The notes: generated by a model not told the origin, from the sequence alone. Positions 16,095 to 24,934 are shown, numbered from the stretch's first letter. The stretch is DNA of 64,000 nt from Mesorhizobium sp. M8A.F.Ca.ET.218.01.1.1 (GCF_004791165.1 NZ_SRUZ01000004.1:310001-374000); one strand, 5' to 3'. A program made the numbers and translations.

Positions 16095-17519
16095 CTAATC
16101 GATTTGATCCGCTATGCGGGCCAGGCTTTCCTCACGCCCCAGCACGGCCAGCACGTCGAATACGCCCGGTGAAGTGCTTTTGCCGGTCAAGGCAGCACGC
16201 AACGGCTGGGCCACGGCACCAAGCTTATGGCCGCCAGTCAGGGCGTACTCGCGGATGGCGGCCTCAGCCGTGGCCGCCGTCCACTCACCCGACAGCGACT
16301 TCAAAGCTTCGTGAGCGCCGCGCAGGATCTTGCGGGCATCGTCATTGAGCAGGAGCGCCGCCTTGTCGTCGATCGGCAGCGGCCGCGCGGCAAACAGGAA
16401 GGCAGCGCCGTCGACGAGCTCGACCAGCGTCTTGGCGCGCTCCTTCAGGCCCGGAAGGGCTGCCAGCAACTGCGCCTTGTTCTTCTCGTCGAGGCGCGCC
16501 GCCATCGCCGGGCCGCCCTCCAGATAAGGCAAGGTGGCGATGAAAATGTCGAACAATTCGGAATCGGCCATGCGGCGCATATGGACGCCGTTCAACGCCT
16601 CGAGCTTAGCGAAATCGAAGCGCGCCGCGCCCTTGTTGACGTCGCCGATGTCGAACCACGAGATCATGTCCTTGATCGACATGATCTCGTCGTCGCCATG
16701 GCTCCAGCCGAGACGCGCCAAGTAATTGAGCAGGGCCTCCGGCAGATAGCCCATGGCGCGATAGGCCTCGACACCAAGCGCGCCGTGGCGCTTCGACAGT
16801 TTGGCGCCGTCGGCGCCATGGATCAGCGGGATATGCGACATCGAAGGCACGTCCCAGCCCATGGCGTTGTAGATCACGGTCTGGCGGGCGGCGTTGGTCA
16901 GGTGATCATCGCCACGGATGATGTGGGTGACGCCCATGTCGTGGTCGTCGACGACGACGGCGTGCATATAGGTCGGGTTGCCGTCCGAGCGCAGGATGAT
17001 GAAGTCGTCGAGATCCTTGTTGGGGAAGCGCACCTCGCCCTGGACCCGATCCTGCACCACCGTCTCGCCCTCGGTCGGTGCCTTGATGCGGATGGCGCCC
17101 CTGACGCCGGCGGGTGCCTCCGACGGATCGCGCTCACGCCAGTGGCCGTTATAGCGTGGCGGCAGGCCCTTGGCGCGTGCTGCCTCGCGCATCGCCTCGA
17201 GCTCGGCTGAAGTCTCGTAGCTGTAATAGGCCTTGCCCAGCCGCACCAGTTCCTCGGCCACCTCACGATGGCGCGGCGCCCGCTCGAATTGGGAAACCGC
17301 ATCGCCGTCCCATGACAGGCCGAGCCAGGTCAGGCCGTCGAGAATGGCTGATGTGGCCGCATCGGTCGAACGCTCCCGATCGGTGTCCTCGATGCGCAGC
17401 AGCATCGTACCGCCGGTATGCTTGGCATAGAGCCAGTTGAACAGTGCCGTGCGCGCGCCGCCGATGTGCAGATAGCCGGTCGGCGAGGGGGCAAAACGGG
17501 TGATGACCTTGTCGGACAT
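16095..17519 (-). CDS. gltX: Glutamyl-tRNA synthetase
   Basis: Charges tRNA-Glu, and in many alphaproteobacteria tRNA-Gln as well. Starting at ATG 17519 gives 474 residues with the expected N-terminus (VITRFAPSPTGYLHIGGARTA, the HIGH-like motif at about 18-21). The frame stays open further upstream but those codons overlap the start of the divergent comEC gene and are not used. The KMSKS-like motif is KLSKRHG. The C-terminal anticodon-binding helical domain covers about 330-474. It is divergent from comEC and co-oriented with gltA. Confidence 0.95.
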   Translation of the reverse strand: MSDKVITRFAPSPTGYLHIGGARTALFNWLYAKHTGGTMLLRIEDTDRERSTDAATSAILDGLTWLGLSWDGDAVSQFERAPRHREVAEELVRLGKAYYSYETSAELEAMREAARAKGLPPRYNGHWRERDPSEAPAGVRGAIRIKAPTEGETVVQDRVQGEVRFPNKDLDDFIILRSDGNPTYMHAVVVDDHDMGVTHIIRGDDHLTNAARQTVIYNAMGWDVPSMSHIPLIHGADGAKLSKRHGALGVEAYRAMGYLPEALLNYLARLGWSHGDDEIMSIKDMISWFDIGDVNKGAARFDFAKLEALNGVHMRRMADSELFDIFIATLPYLEGGPAMAARLDEKNKAQLLAALPGLKERAKTLVELVDGAAFLFAARPLPIDDKAALLLNDDARKILRGAHEALKSLSGEWTAATAEAAIREYALTGGHKLGAVAQPLRAALTGKSTSPGVFDVLAVLGREESLARIADQID

Positions 17520-17622
17520 GGAACTCTCGGAAAACGTCTGAAGCTGGGTGCGGAGGGCGCGGACTTTCGCGCTTCGCGCGTTCATGTAGCATAGGGTGTC
17601 GAGGGCGCAAGGGGCAGACCCG

Positions 17623-20079
17623 ATGACTGGACGAGGCCGGGGCTCGGATCGGGGCGAGGGCGCCATTGTCGGCGTCAGCGAACGGTCCTTGTTTGCGACG
17701 CCTCCGGCGATCCCGCTGCCATCGCCGCTCGTGGCTGCGCCCGCAACCCAGCCGTTGCAAGCGGGCTTGCCGGCGCCAACTCCGTCTCCTGCCGCACGCA
17801 GGATCGTGCGCGCGCGCCGGCAAATCGGCCGGATATCCTTGCTTCGCCTGCGCCACGGCTTGGCCAAGGCGGCGGAGCTGGAACTTGACCGGGGCATCGC
17901 CTTCCTGCTGGTGCCGGTCTGCCTGGCGGTTGGGGCGATCGGCTACTTTTCGCTGGCGACCGAGCCCGATTTTGCAAAGCCTGTCGCGGTCATGGTGCTG
18001 GCGGCGACCTGTGCATTCGTCTCGCGTTCCTGGCCGAAAACCCATCTGTGTTTCATGGCAGTGCTGTTGTGCGCGCTGGGCCTGCTCGCGGCGAAGGTCG
18101 AAACATGGCGAGCAGGAACCCGGATGCTGGGTTCGGAAATCTCGACTCAATTGACCGGCCGCGTGGTCTCGCTCGAGGAGATGGAGAGCGGCCGTATCCG
18201 GTTGACCATGGACGTGATTTCGACCGCCCGGCCGAAATTGCGCTATGCGCCGGAAAGGGTCCGGCTTTCGGCACGCAAGATACCGCCGGAAATGACCGCT
18301 GGCTCGCTTATCACAGGCTACGCCAAACTGCTGCCGCCGACCGGTCCGGTGCGGCCGGACAGCTACGACTTCTCCTTCGACAGCTATTTCGCAGGCATCG
18401 GCGGCAGCGGCTTCTTTCTCGGCAATCCAACGGTTGTCGCTACCGACGATGGTGAGATGTCGCTGCCAGCCCGTCTTTTTTCAAGCATCGAAAACGCCCG
18501 CGAAGCCATCGCCGACCACATCAGGGGCAGCATCGGCGGCGCCGAAGGCGAGATCGCGGCGGCGCTGATCGTCGGCGTGCGCGCCGGCATTCCCGATGAA
18601 ATCAACGAAGCGATGCGGCGTACCGGCATCTATCACATCATTTCCATTTCGGGACTGCATATGGCGCTGGTCGCCGGCACCATCATGGGTCTGTTGCGCG
18701 GTGCCTTCGCGCTGTTTCCAGACTTTTCCGCGCGCCGGCCGGTGAAGAAATATGCGGCCGCCGCCGCACTTTTCTCGATCGCCGCCTATCTCGTCATTTC
18801 CGGTGTCGTCGTTGCGGCCGAACGCAGCTTCATCATGCTGGCGGTGATGCTGATTGCCGTCTTGTTCGATCGCGCGGCGCTCACCATGCGCAACCTGGCC
18901 ATCTCGGCGATCGCCGTTATCCTGGTTTCCCCGCACGAGGTCGTCGGCCCGAGCTTCCAGATGTCGTTCGCGGCAACCGCGGCCCTTGTTGGCGCCTATG
19001 CCGGCTGGGCGGACCACCGCGCTGGTAAGACGAGGCCACCGTCGCCAAAGCGGTCACTACCCGGGTTCCTGACGCGAAAATTCCTGCTGGCGACAGGTGG
19101 ATTGGCCATGACCTCCATCATTGCCGGCAGCGCGACGGCGCTGTTTGCCATCTGGCATTTCCAGCGCGTATCGCCGCTCAGCCTGTTCGCCAATCTGGCC
19201 GTCATGCCGATCGTGTCGGTGGTCGTCATGCCTTTTGCGGTCCTCAGTTCGCTGGCGATGCCCTTCGGCGCCGACGGCCCGTTTCTCTACGTGATGGGCA
19301 AAGGCCTGACAGCGATGATCGCCGTATCGTCATGGATATCGGAGCGCTCGCCAATCGATGGGGTAGGTCTGATCTCGCAGCAATCCGTGCTGCTGGTGGC
19401 CGTCGCGCTGGTCATCGCGACGATGGCGACGACCTGGCTGCGGCTCGCGGCACTGCCATTCGCACTTGCCGGTCTGTTGACTGTGTCGGACATACGCACG
19501 CCCGACGTGCTGATCTCGGAAGACGCACGGCTGGTCGCACTGCCGATCGGCAATGGCGAACTGGCCGTCAACCGGGAACGTCCGAACGAATTCGCGGCCG
19601 ACAACTGGAAACGCGCTCTGGTCTCCGAAACAATCGTCAAACCGGAAATGTTCGACAAGGCGGACGGGCAATTCGATATTGCCGCTCCCACCGACCTGCC
19701 GCAGGGATCGCCGTTCTATTGCCGCGAAGGCCTTTGCCTTGCCAGGCACCCTTCCGGCGCGATCGTCGCCTATGTCGAGGATCGCAAGAACACCTGGAAA
19801 GCCTGCGCCTTCGCCGACCTGATCGTCGTCAATGACGCGACCGCCTATGACGCCTGCCACAATCCGCTGGTTGTCGTCGTCACGAAACGGCAGCTCGCCC
19901 GCAAGGGAAGTGCTGCCGTCTTCTTCGATCCCCAGTCGGCCACAACCCCGGCTGTGATCGAATTCGCTGTCGACGGACCATACCGGCCCTGGCACGAGCA
20001 GCGAAAATTCTCACGCGAGGCGAGGGGGCTGCCGCCCTATAAAAAGCCAGACAAGTCCGATGGCAAACCGGCTCAGTAG
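17623..20079 (+). CDS. ComEC/Rec2-family membrane protein
   Basis: A ComEC-like inner-membrane channel protein of natural transformation. Starting at ATG 17623 gives 818 residues (a GTG at 17596 is possible). After an N-terminal hydrophobic pair (about 95-150) comes a soluble DUF4131/OB-like segment (about 165-300), then the Competence domain with many membrane helices (about 310-630), including IISISGLHMALVAG, the family hallmark. The C-terminal 190 residues occupy the place of the metallo-beta-lactamase domain but show no HxHxDH zinc motif; they contain paired cysteines (FYCREGLCLAR) instead. Whether it supports DNA uptake is unknown. It is tail to tail with lexA, overlapping by 7 bp. Confidence 0.88.
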   Translation: MTGRGRGSDRGEGAIVGVSERSLFATPPAIPLPSPLVAAPATQPLQAGLPAPTPSPAARRIVRARRQIGRISLLRLRHGLAKAAELELDRGIAFLLVPVCLAVGAIGYFSLATEPDFAKPVAVMVLAATCAFVSRSWPKTHLCFMAVLLCALGLLAAKVETWRAGTRMLGSEISTQLTGRVVSLEEMESGRIRLTMDVISTARPKLRYAPERVRLSARKIPPEMTAGSLITGYAKLLPPTGPVRPDSYDFSFDSYFAGIGGSGFFLGNPTVVATDDGEMSLPARLFSSIENAREAIADHIRGSIGGAEGEIAAALIVGVRAGIPDEINEAMRRTGIYHIISISGLHMALVAGTIMGLLRGAFALFPDFSARRPVKKYAAAAALFSIAAYLVISGVVVAAERSFIMLAVMLIAVLFDRAALTMRNLAISAIAVILVSPHEVVGPSFQMSFAATAALVGAYAGWADHRAGKTRPPSPKRSLPGFLTRKFLLATGGLAMTSIIAGSATALFAIWHFQRVSPLSLFANLAVMPIVSVVVMPFAVLSSLAMPFGADGPFLYVMGKGLTAMIAVSSWISERSPIDGVGLISQQSVLLVAVALVIATMATTWLRLAALPFALAGLLTVSDIRTPDVLISEDARLVALPIGNGELAVNRERPNEFAADNWKRALVSETIVKPEMFDKADGQFDIAAPTDLPQGSPFYCREGLCLARHPSGAIVAYVEDRKNTWKACAFADLIVVNDATAYDACHNPLVVVVTKRQLARKGSAAVFFDPQSATTPAVIEFAVDGPYRPWHEQRKFSREARGLPPYKKPDKSDGKPAQ

Positions 20080-20816
20080 CGCCTGATCAGCCCGACCAGC
20101 TTGCCTTGTACCTTGACTCTGTCCGGCCCGAAAATACGCGTTTCGTAGGCTGGATTGGCGGCTTCGAGCGCGATCGAGGCGCCTTTACGGCGGAACCGCT
20201 TCAGCGTCGCTTCCTCCTCGTCGACCAGCGCCACGATGATTTCGCCCGGACTTGCCGTGTTCGCATTGCGGATGATGACCGTGTCGCCGTCGAAGATACC
20301 AGCCTCGATCATCGAGTCACCCTTGACCTCCAGCGCATAGTGCTCGCCGCCCATGATCATATCCGGCGGCACCGAGATCGAATGCGTCTGATGCTGGATG
20401 GCATCGATCGGCACACCGGCGGCGATACGGCCCATGACCGGGATGGACACGGCTGAAACCACATCGTCGTCATTGCCGGCCGCGGGCAGACGCGAAGGCG
20501 CCGTCGCCGGCTTGAGCTGGCGGCCAAGATTGTTTTGACCAAGGCTGCCCTGGATGACGCTGGGCGAAAATTTCTTTGCCGCGTTCAGGCCGGGCGCGAT
20601 CGAATCCGGCAGCCGCAGCACCTCCAGCGCGCGCGCCCGATTGGGTAGCCGGCGAATGAAGCCGCGTTCCTCCAGCGCCGTGATCAGGCGATGAATCCCG
20701 GATTTGGAGGCAAGATCGAGCGCTTCCTTCATCTCGTCGAAGGAGGGCGGTATCCCGCTTTCCTTGAGCCGTTCGTGGATGAACATCAGCAGTTCATGTT
20801 GCTTGCGTGTCAGCAT
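20073..20816 (-). CDS. lexA: SOS-response repressor LexA
   Basis: A transcriptional repressor of DNA-damage genes, inactivated by RecA-stimulated self-cleavage. From ATG 20816 it has 247 residues. The N-terminal winged helix (about 1-65) begins MLTRKQHELLMFIHERL. The C-terminal S24 domain shows the cleavage site Ala133-Gly134 in GRIAAGVP, the nucleophile Ser168 in KGDSMIEAG and Lys206 in EEATLKRF. The linker between domains is long, as in rhizobia. A perfect SOS box 72 bp upstream indicates autoregulation. Upstream in-frame codons to 20882 are not family-like. Confidence 0.96.
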   Translation of the reverse strand: MLTRKQHELLMFIHERLKESGIPPSFDEMKEALDLASKSGIHRLITALEERGFIRRLPNRARALEVLRLPDSIAPGLNAAKKFSPSVIQGSLGQNNLGRQLKPATAPSRLPAAGNDDDVVSAVSIPVMGRIAAGVPIDAIQHQTHSISVPPDMIMGGEHYALEVKGDSMIEAGIFDGDTVIIRNANTASPGEIIVALVDEEEATLKRFRRKGASIALEAANPAYETRIFGPDRVKVQGKLVGLIRRY

Positions 20817-20887
20817 GGCGGCCCCCAAGGCATTGAACGAAGGTCTGAACCAGAATCGAAAAAACAAACCCAGAACAAACACTATCT

Positions 20888-20902
20888 GTTCCAGTTGTGT
20901 TC
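20888..20902. promoter_or_regulatory. SOS box (LexA operator)
   Basis: GTTC cagttgt GTTC is an exact match to the alphaproteobacterial direct-repeat LexA operator GTTC-N7-GTTC. It lies 72 bp upstream of the lexA start codon, so LexA most likely represses its own gene here. Confidence 0.9.
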
Positions 20903-21226
20903 CGCAACCGTTTAAAGTTTAATGAATTTGTTAAGGCTGCGGATGTTTTTTGTCCGCTACGGCGGGCAGAAGCCGACCTTTTCCGCCATCGGCAGGCCCA
21001 TTGAAATCGTTATGGTTAATGGCCTGTGGCCCATCCGCTCCCGAGTTTGGCGTCAGCCGTTCGGAAGGCTTTCCCCGGGCGGATTGTATAATTTATCGGT
21101 CCGTTATTCGCGGAACGAAACGAAACCAAAACGCCAACGACTGGCAGCTTCGGGGCAGCGATGGACCCAGGCGTCCGGCCCCACTCCGACCAACGCGTGC
21201 GAATAGGTGTCGCGGAAGCGCCGGAG
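20903..21226. other. 324-bp non-coding stretch between lexA and the GntR gene
   Basis: It holds the upstream part of the lexA promoter and the region past the GntR stop. No frame with family-like protein sequence, tRNA, or strong terminator was seen. An AT-richer spot (GTATAATTTATCGG, near 21086) and a run of GAAACGAAACC-like direct repeats (near 21117) are the only visible irregularities. By my recollection of rhizobial gene order, this is the left end of the stretch that separates lexA from moeA. Confidence 0.5.
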
Positions 21227-22000
21227 TCATCCCGAACCAGCTTTCAAGCTGCCGGCGCGGGCGGCGTATTTGGTCGGGCCGCTGTCTTCGCTGTGGACAT
21301 AGACGTGCAGGGTGTAGCCGATATGGGCCACCATCAGCGCCTTGGCCCGCTCGACGTCACGATCGAGTGCCGCTTCCATGATCGCGGTATGGTGTTCGAT
21401 CGCAATCGCTTCGCGCAGCGCCTCCATCGCCTCTTCGTAGCCATCCTTGAGGCCGGCCGCGGCCCGCAATGTCGGCGCCAGACCAAGAAAGCGATGATGC
21501 CGGCGCAATTGATCCGAGATCGTCGAGCGGAAACGCAACAGCCAATCGCATGTGGCGGCACTCAGCAGCGCCGCATGGAAAGCCTCGTGATTCTCGTCCC
21601 ATTTGTCGACCGCCGCATCCGAGGGATCGTCGACCGCGGTTTTGCAACGGGAGAGCCGGTAGTGGGCGGTGACCACGGCATCTTCCCATTCCTTGCCGCC
21701 TTTCTCCATCGATTCGAGGAACAGGGGGATCTCGACCACCATCCTGGCGCGCGCCAGGTCCTCCAGTTCGGCCCGCGACACCCGAGCCACGGTAAAACCG
21801 CGATTGCTGATGGCGGTGACCAGGCGTTCGGCCTCGAGCCGCGACAAGGCTTCGCGCAATGGCGTCCAGCCGACTCCATAGGTGCCGCGCAGTGCACTCA
21901 GTTTGAGCGGGGCGCCGGGCATGAGGCGCGTGGTCAGGATATCGCGCCGCAACAGCTGATAGGCTGCCTCCGTCTTTGTGGAGCTCGTTTGATCCTGCAT
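21227..22000 (-). CDS. GntR-family (FadR/FCD subfamily) transcriptional regulator
   Basis: A 257-residue regulator. The winged helix (about 10-75) has AYQLLRRDILTTRLMPGAPLKL and GVGWTPLREALSRLEAERLV, the GntR signature. The C-terminal all-helical FCD ligand-binding domain (about 85-225) has the metal or ligand-site helices with EDLARARMVVEIPLF and DENHEAFHAAL. It is divergent from the TrpX-type importer operon, and two near-identical 15-bp AT-rich boxes lie between the two starts. I infer it controls uptake and possibly degradation of tryptophan or kynurenine; the ligand is not shown by sequence. Confidence 0.92.
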   Translation of the reverse strand: MQDQTSSTKTEAAYQLLRRDILTTRLMPGAPLKLSALRGTYGVGWTPLREALSRLEAERLVTAISNRGFTVARVSRAELEDLARARMVVEIPLFLESMEKGGKEWEDAVVTAHYRLSRCKTAVDDPSDAAVDKWDENHEAFHAALLSAATCDWLLRFRSTISDQLRRHHRFLGLAPTLRAAAGLKDGYEEAMEALREAIAIEHHTAIMEAALDRDVERAKALMVAHIGYTLHVYVHSEDSGPTKYAARAGSLKAGSG

Positions 22001-22028
22001 CGCGGTCCATCCGTCGTCTGGCAGGGAA

Positions 22029-22072
22029 AATTATATATGATGTAGGGGCATGGCAAGAATTATATATAATGT
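22029..22072. promoter_or_regulatory. Twin operator-like boxes between the GntR gene and the ABC importer
   Basis: Two 15-bp boxes, AATTATATATGATGT (22029-22043) and AATTATATATAATGT (22058-22072), differ at one base and start 29 bp apart, about three helical turns. The core ATTATATATAAT is palindromic. They stand out from the surrounding high-GC DNA and sit in the 153-bp divergent promoter region. The simplest reading is paired binding sites for the adjacent GntR regulator, overlapping -10-like sequences. Confidence 0.6.
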
Positions 22073-22153
22073 TTGACACAAGCCGGCGGACTGACCATGA
22101 TCGTTTGCAGTAGCCGCGCTGCAAGCGGCGCTGATCAAATCTGGGAGGAAATG

Positions 22154-23140
22154 ATGTTGAAGTCGAAATCCGCTTGGTTGTCGGGTTTGTTCATGGCTAG
22201 CGCGTTGATGGTGAGCGCCGGCAGTGCCGCCGCCGACCAGATACGCATCGGCATTGCCAATTTCGGCGAGCACCCCCAGCTCAATGCCGCCATAGCCGGC
22301 TTCAAGAAGGCGCTGACGGACAATGGCTTCGTCGAGGGCAAGGACGTCGTCTATACGGAAAGCCATACCAATTTCGATGCATCGCTGGTGCCGCAGATGA
22401 TCGCCAAGCTGCAGGCGGAGCAGCCCAAGCTGATCTACACCATCACCACGCCGGTCTCGCAGATCGCCAAGAAGGCGCTCGCCGGTTCCGGCATTCCAAT
22501 CGTCTTTGCCGCGGTCACCGATCCAGTGGCGGCCAAGCTGGTGCCGTCGTGGGATTCAGGTGACGAAGGCATGACCGGCGCCAGCGATCTGCAGGACGTC
22601 GCCGCGGTGATGGCCTTCACCAAGAAGCTGCTGCCGAACGCCAAGCGCTTCGGCGTGCCTTACAATCCGGGCGAGGCCAATGACGTTGCCTTGGTCGAAA
22701 AGATCAAGGCGGCGGCGCCCGCCGCTGGCTTCGAGGTGGTGGAGGTCGGCATCGACAACGTCAATGACATCCAGCAACGTATCGCTTCGCTCGCCGGCAA
22801 GGCCGACGTCATCTACGGCCCGGCCTCGAACCTGATCCAGCCGGCGATCGCCGCTGTCTCCGCCGCCGCCCGCCAGGCCGGTATCCCGGTCGTCAACTCC
22901 GATGACAGCGCGGTCCGCAACGGCACTGTGCCGGCGAGCTTCGCGGTCAATTACACGCAGGTTGGCATCAACGCCGGCGACATCGCCGCAGAGATACTCA
23001 AGGGCAAGGATCCCAAGACGATCGCGCCGTCGCGCCCGGCCTACAAGGATCACATGGCAACGATTTCCCGCAAGGCGATGGCCGCGTTCGGCATCGAGAT
23101 ACCGGCCTCGATGGCAGATTGCGGCTGCATCGTCGACTGA
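22154..23140 (+). CDS. ABC transporter substrate-binding protein, TrpX-type
   Basis: A periplasmic solute-binding protein of the ABC_sub_bind (TrpX-like) family. ATG 22154 is chosen because GGGAGG lies 5 nt before it; ATG 22151 is adjacent. It has about 328 residues with a signal peptide (about 1-24, hydrophobic SGLFMASALMVSAGSAAA). Family features are RIGIANFGEHPQLNAAIAGF at the mature N-terminus, QAEQPKLIYTITTPVSQIAKKAL and GIPIVFAAVTDPVAAKLV. TrpX in streptococci serves tryptophan uptake, and the kynurenine-pathway genes downstream support an indole-compound substrate; this is inference. It is the first gene of the importer operon, followed by an intercistronic hairpin. Confidence 0.88.
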   Translation: MLKSKSAWLSGLFMASALMVSAGSAAADQIRIGIANFGEHPQLNAAIAGFKKALTDNGFVEGKDVVYTESHTNFDASLVPQMIAKLQAEQPKLIYTITTPVSQIAKKALAGSGIPIVFAAVTDPVAAKLVPSWDSGDEGMTGASDLQDVAAVMAFTKKLLPNAKRFGVPYNPGEANDVALVEKIKAAAPAAGFEVVEVGIDNVNDIQQRIASLAGKADVIYGPASNLIQPAIAAVSAAARQAGIPVVNSDDSAVRNGTVPASFAVNYTQVGINAGDIAAEILKGKDPKTIAPSRPAYKDHMATISRKAMAAFGIEIPASMADCGCIVD

Positions 23141-23154
23141 CATCAGGCTGCATG

Positions 23155-23183
23155 AAGGTGACGGCGCGGGCGCCGTCACTTTT
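23155..23183 (+). terminator. Intra-operon stem-loop with T-run after the substrate-binding gene
   Basis: GTGACGGCGC GG GCGCCGTCAC is a perfect 10+10 inverted repeat (23158-23179). A G-T wobble and two A-T pairs extend it, and TTTT follows. It has the form of a rho-independent terminator but lies between the binding-protein gene and the ATPase gene of one operon, so partial termination or mRNA protection could raise binding protein over membrane components. Confidence 0.7.
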
Positions 23184-23200
23184 CATGTCAGGGAGGAACG

Positions 23201-23980
23201 ATGCTCGAGATCCGATCCGCGCGCAAAGTATTCTACAGGGGCCAGGCCGACGAGAAGATCGCGCTGGACGGCCTCAGCCTGTCATTGGCGACTGGCGAGT
23301 TCGGCATCGTCATCGGCTCCAACGGGGCGGGCAAGAGCAGCATGCTCAACGCCATTTCCGGCGCTCTGATCCTCGATTCCGGCCAGATCCTGATCAATGG
23401 CGCCGATGTGACTGATATGCCGGTGCACAAGCGCGCCGCGAAGCTGGCCCGCGTCTTCCAGGATCCGATGCGCGGCACCGCCGCCAGCATGACGGTCGCG
23501 GAAAACATGCTGCTGGCTGATTTGCGCAGCAGCAAGCGCACCTTGCGCCAGGGGCTGAACGCCACCCGGCTCGCGTCCTACAAGGAACGCCTGTCGATAC
23601 TGGGCCTCGGCCTTGAAAACCGCATGGACACCCGCGTCGACCTGCTTTCGGGTGGGCAGCGGCAGTCCCTGTCGCTGATCATGGCGGTCGGCGGATCGCC
23701 CGACTTGCTGCTGCTCGACGAGCATACCGCGGCGCTCGACCCGCGCACGGCCGAGATCGTCATGCAGGCAACGGTGCGCGCCGTCAGCGCGCTGAAGCTG
23801 ACGACTTTGATGGTGACCCACAACATGCAGCATGCCGTCGACTACGGCAACCGGGTGATCATGCTCGACGCCGGCCGCGTCCTCCTGGAGGTCACAGGCG
23901 AAGAGAAGGCGAGGATCACGGTTATCGATCTGATCGGCCATTTCTCAGTCAAGACCGACCGCATGTTGCTGGCGAGCTGA
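23201..23980 (+). CDS. ABC transporter ATP-binding protein (TrpZ-like)
   Basis: The nucleotide-binding subunit of the importer, 259 residues. The Walker A motif is SNGAGKSS, the Q-loop is VFQDPMRG, the signature is LSGGQRQSLSLIMA, Walker B is LLLLDEHTAALDP and the switch His is in MVTHNMQHAV. The start at ATG 23201 is 4 nt after GGGAGGAA, and the permease begins 6 bp after its stop. It should pair with the permease as a homodimer. Confidence 0.92.
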   Translation: MLEIRSARKVFYRGQADEKIALDGLSLSLATGEFGIVIGSNGAGKSSMLNAISGALILDSGQILINGADVTDMPVHKRAAKLARVFQDPMRGTAASMTVAENMLLADLRSSKRTLRQGLNATRLASYKERLSILGLGLENRMDTRVDLLSGGQRQSLSLIMAVGGSPDLLLLDEHTAALDPRTAEIVMQATVRAVSALKLTTLMVTHNMQHAVDYGNRVIMLDAGRVLLEVTGEEKARITVIDLIGHFSVKTDRMLLAS

Positions 23981-23985
23981 TCATC

Positions 23986-24909
23986 ATGGGCTTCATTCAG
24001 GACGTTCTCGCCAGCTTCGTCGCGATCATGCCGGTCACGCTGGCGCAAAGCCTGATCCTGGCCTTTGTCGTGCTCGGGATCATGATTCCGTTTCGCATGC
24101 TGAATTTTCCCGATCTCACCAGCGAGGGCGCCTTTCCGCTGGGCGGCTGCATCTGCGGCGTCCTCCTTGCCGCCGGCGCATCGCCGTTGGTCGGCATCGC
24201 CGCCGCCCTCGTTGCCGGCTTCGCGGCGGGCTGCTGCACCGCCTTCATCCATCTGCGCTTCCGCATCCACACGCTTCTGGCGGGCATCCTGATGATGACG
24301 ATGCTCTACAGCATCAACCTTCGCATCATGGGCAAGTCCAATCTCTCGGTCTTCGGCTCGCCGACGGTGTTCGACTGGGTGCCGTTCGCGCGGCCGGGTT
24401 TTCCCGCCAGCAAGATCGTCGTCGCCGGCCTTCTCGCGCTGATCGCCTTCATGCTGCTCCACATGTTCTTCAGGACCGAGAAGGGGACGGCCGTGCGTGC
24501 CGTGGGCGCCAATCCCGACATGGCCGAGGCGCAAGGCATCAATGTCTGGGCCGCGACCATAGGCGGTGTCGGGTTGGCGAGCGCTTTTTCGGCTTCAAGC
24601 GGCGCGCTGATGGTGCAGTCGCAGGGATTTGCCGACGTCAATATGGGATTGGGGATCCTCATCAACGGCCTTGCCGCGCTGATGATCGGCGAGGCCGTCG
24701 TCGGCAAGCAGACGGTCTGGCGCCAGCTGCTGGCGCCCTTCGCCGGCGCGATCATCTACTACCAGCTGGTGTCGTTCTGCCTTGCCGCCGGCATGCCGCC
24801 GCCCGACCTGAAGCTTGCCACGGGTCTGTTCGTGCTCGCCATGCTTGCCTTGCCCAGCCTCAAGCGTAGCCGCGGGTCCGCGCCGGCACGCGAAGCGATC
24901 CGTGAATAA
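23986..24909 (+). CDS. ABC transporter permease (TrpY-like, BPD_transp_2 type)
   Basis: An inner-membrane permease of 307 residues with about eight or nine hydrophobic segments. The branched-chain-type permease loop is TAVRAVGANPDMAEAQGINV, which contacts the ATPase. Other family features are FRMLNFPDLTSEGAFPLGG near the N-terminus and GLGILINGLAALMIGEAV. The final codons contain the first copy of a 15-bp tandem repeat that continues into the kynureninase start region, so transporter and kynU are likely one transcript. Confidence 0.9.
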   Translation: MGFIQDVLASFVAIMPVTLAQSLILAFVVLGIMIPFRMLNFPDLTSEGAFPLGGCICGVLLAAGASPLVGIAAALVAGFAAGCCTAFIHLRFRIHTLLAGILMMTMLYSINLRIMGKSNLSVFGSPTVFDWVPFARPGFPASKIVVAGLLALIAFMLLHMFFRTEKGTAVRAVGANPDMAEAQGINVWAATIGGVGLASAFSASSGALMVQSQGFADVNMGLGILINGLAALMIGEAVVGKQTVWRQLLAPFAGAIIYYQLVSFCLAAGMPPPDLKLATGLFVLAMLALPSLKRSRGSAPAREAIRE

Positions 24910-24934
24910 CCAGGGCATGAATAACCAGGGAATG
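24905..24934 (+). repeat. 15-bp tandem duplication at the kynureninase start
   Basis: AATAACCAGGGCATG and AATAACCAGGGAATG lie back to back with one mismatch. Each copy ends in an ATG in the kynU frame, and the first contains the permease TAA stop. Each also carries the weak ribosome-binding sequence CAGGG. The duplication gives kynU two equally placed start sites (24917 and 24932). Confidence 0.75.

Noticed and set aside
17521..17535. Possible SOS box GAAC-N7-AAAC between gltX and comEC
   Set aside because: One of the two conserved half-sites is wrong, and neither neighbour is a known SOS gene; probably chance.
20823..20846. Second SOS-like pair GAAC-N8-GAAC near the lexA start
   Set aside because: The spacer is 8 instead of 7 bases; the perfect box at 20888-20902 is sufficient.
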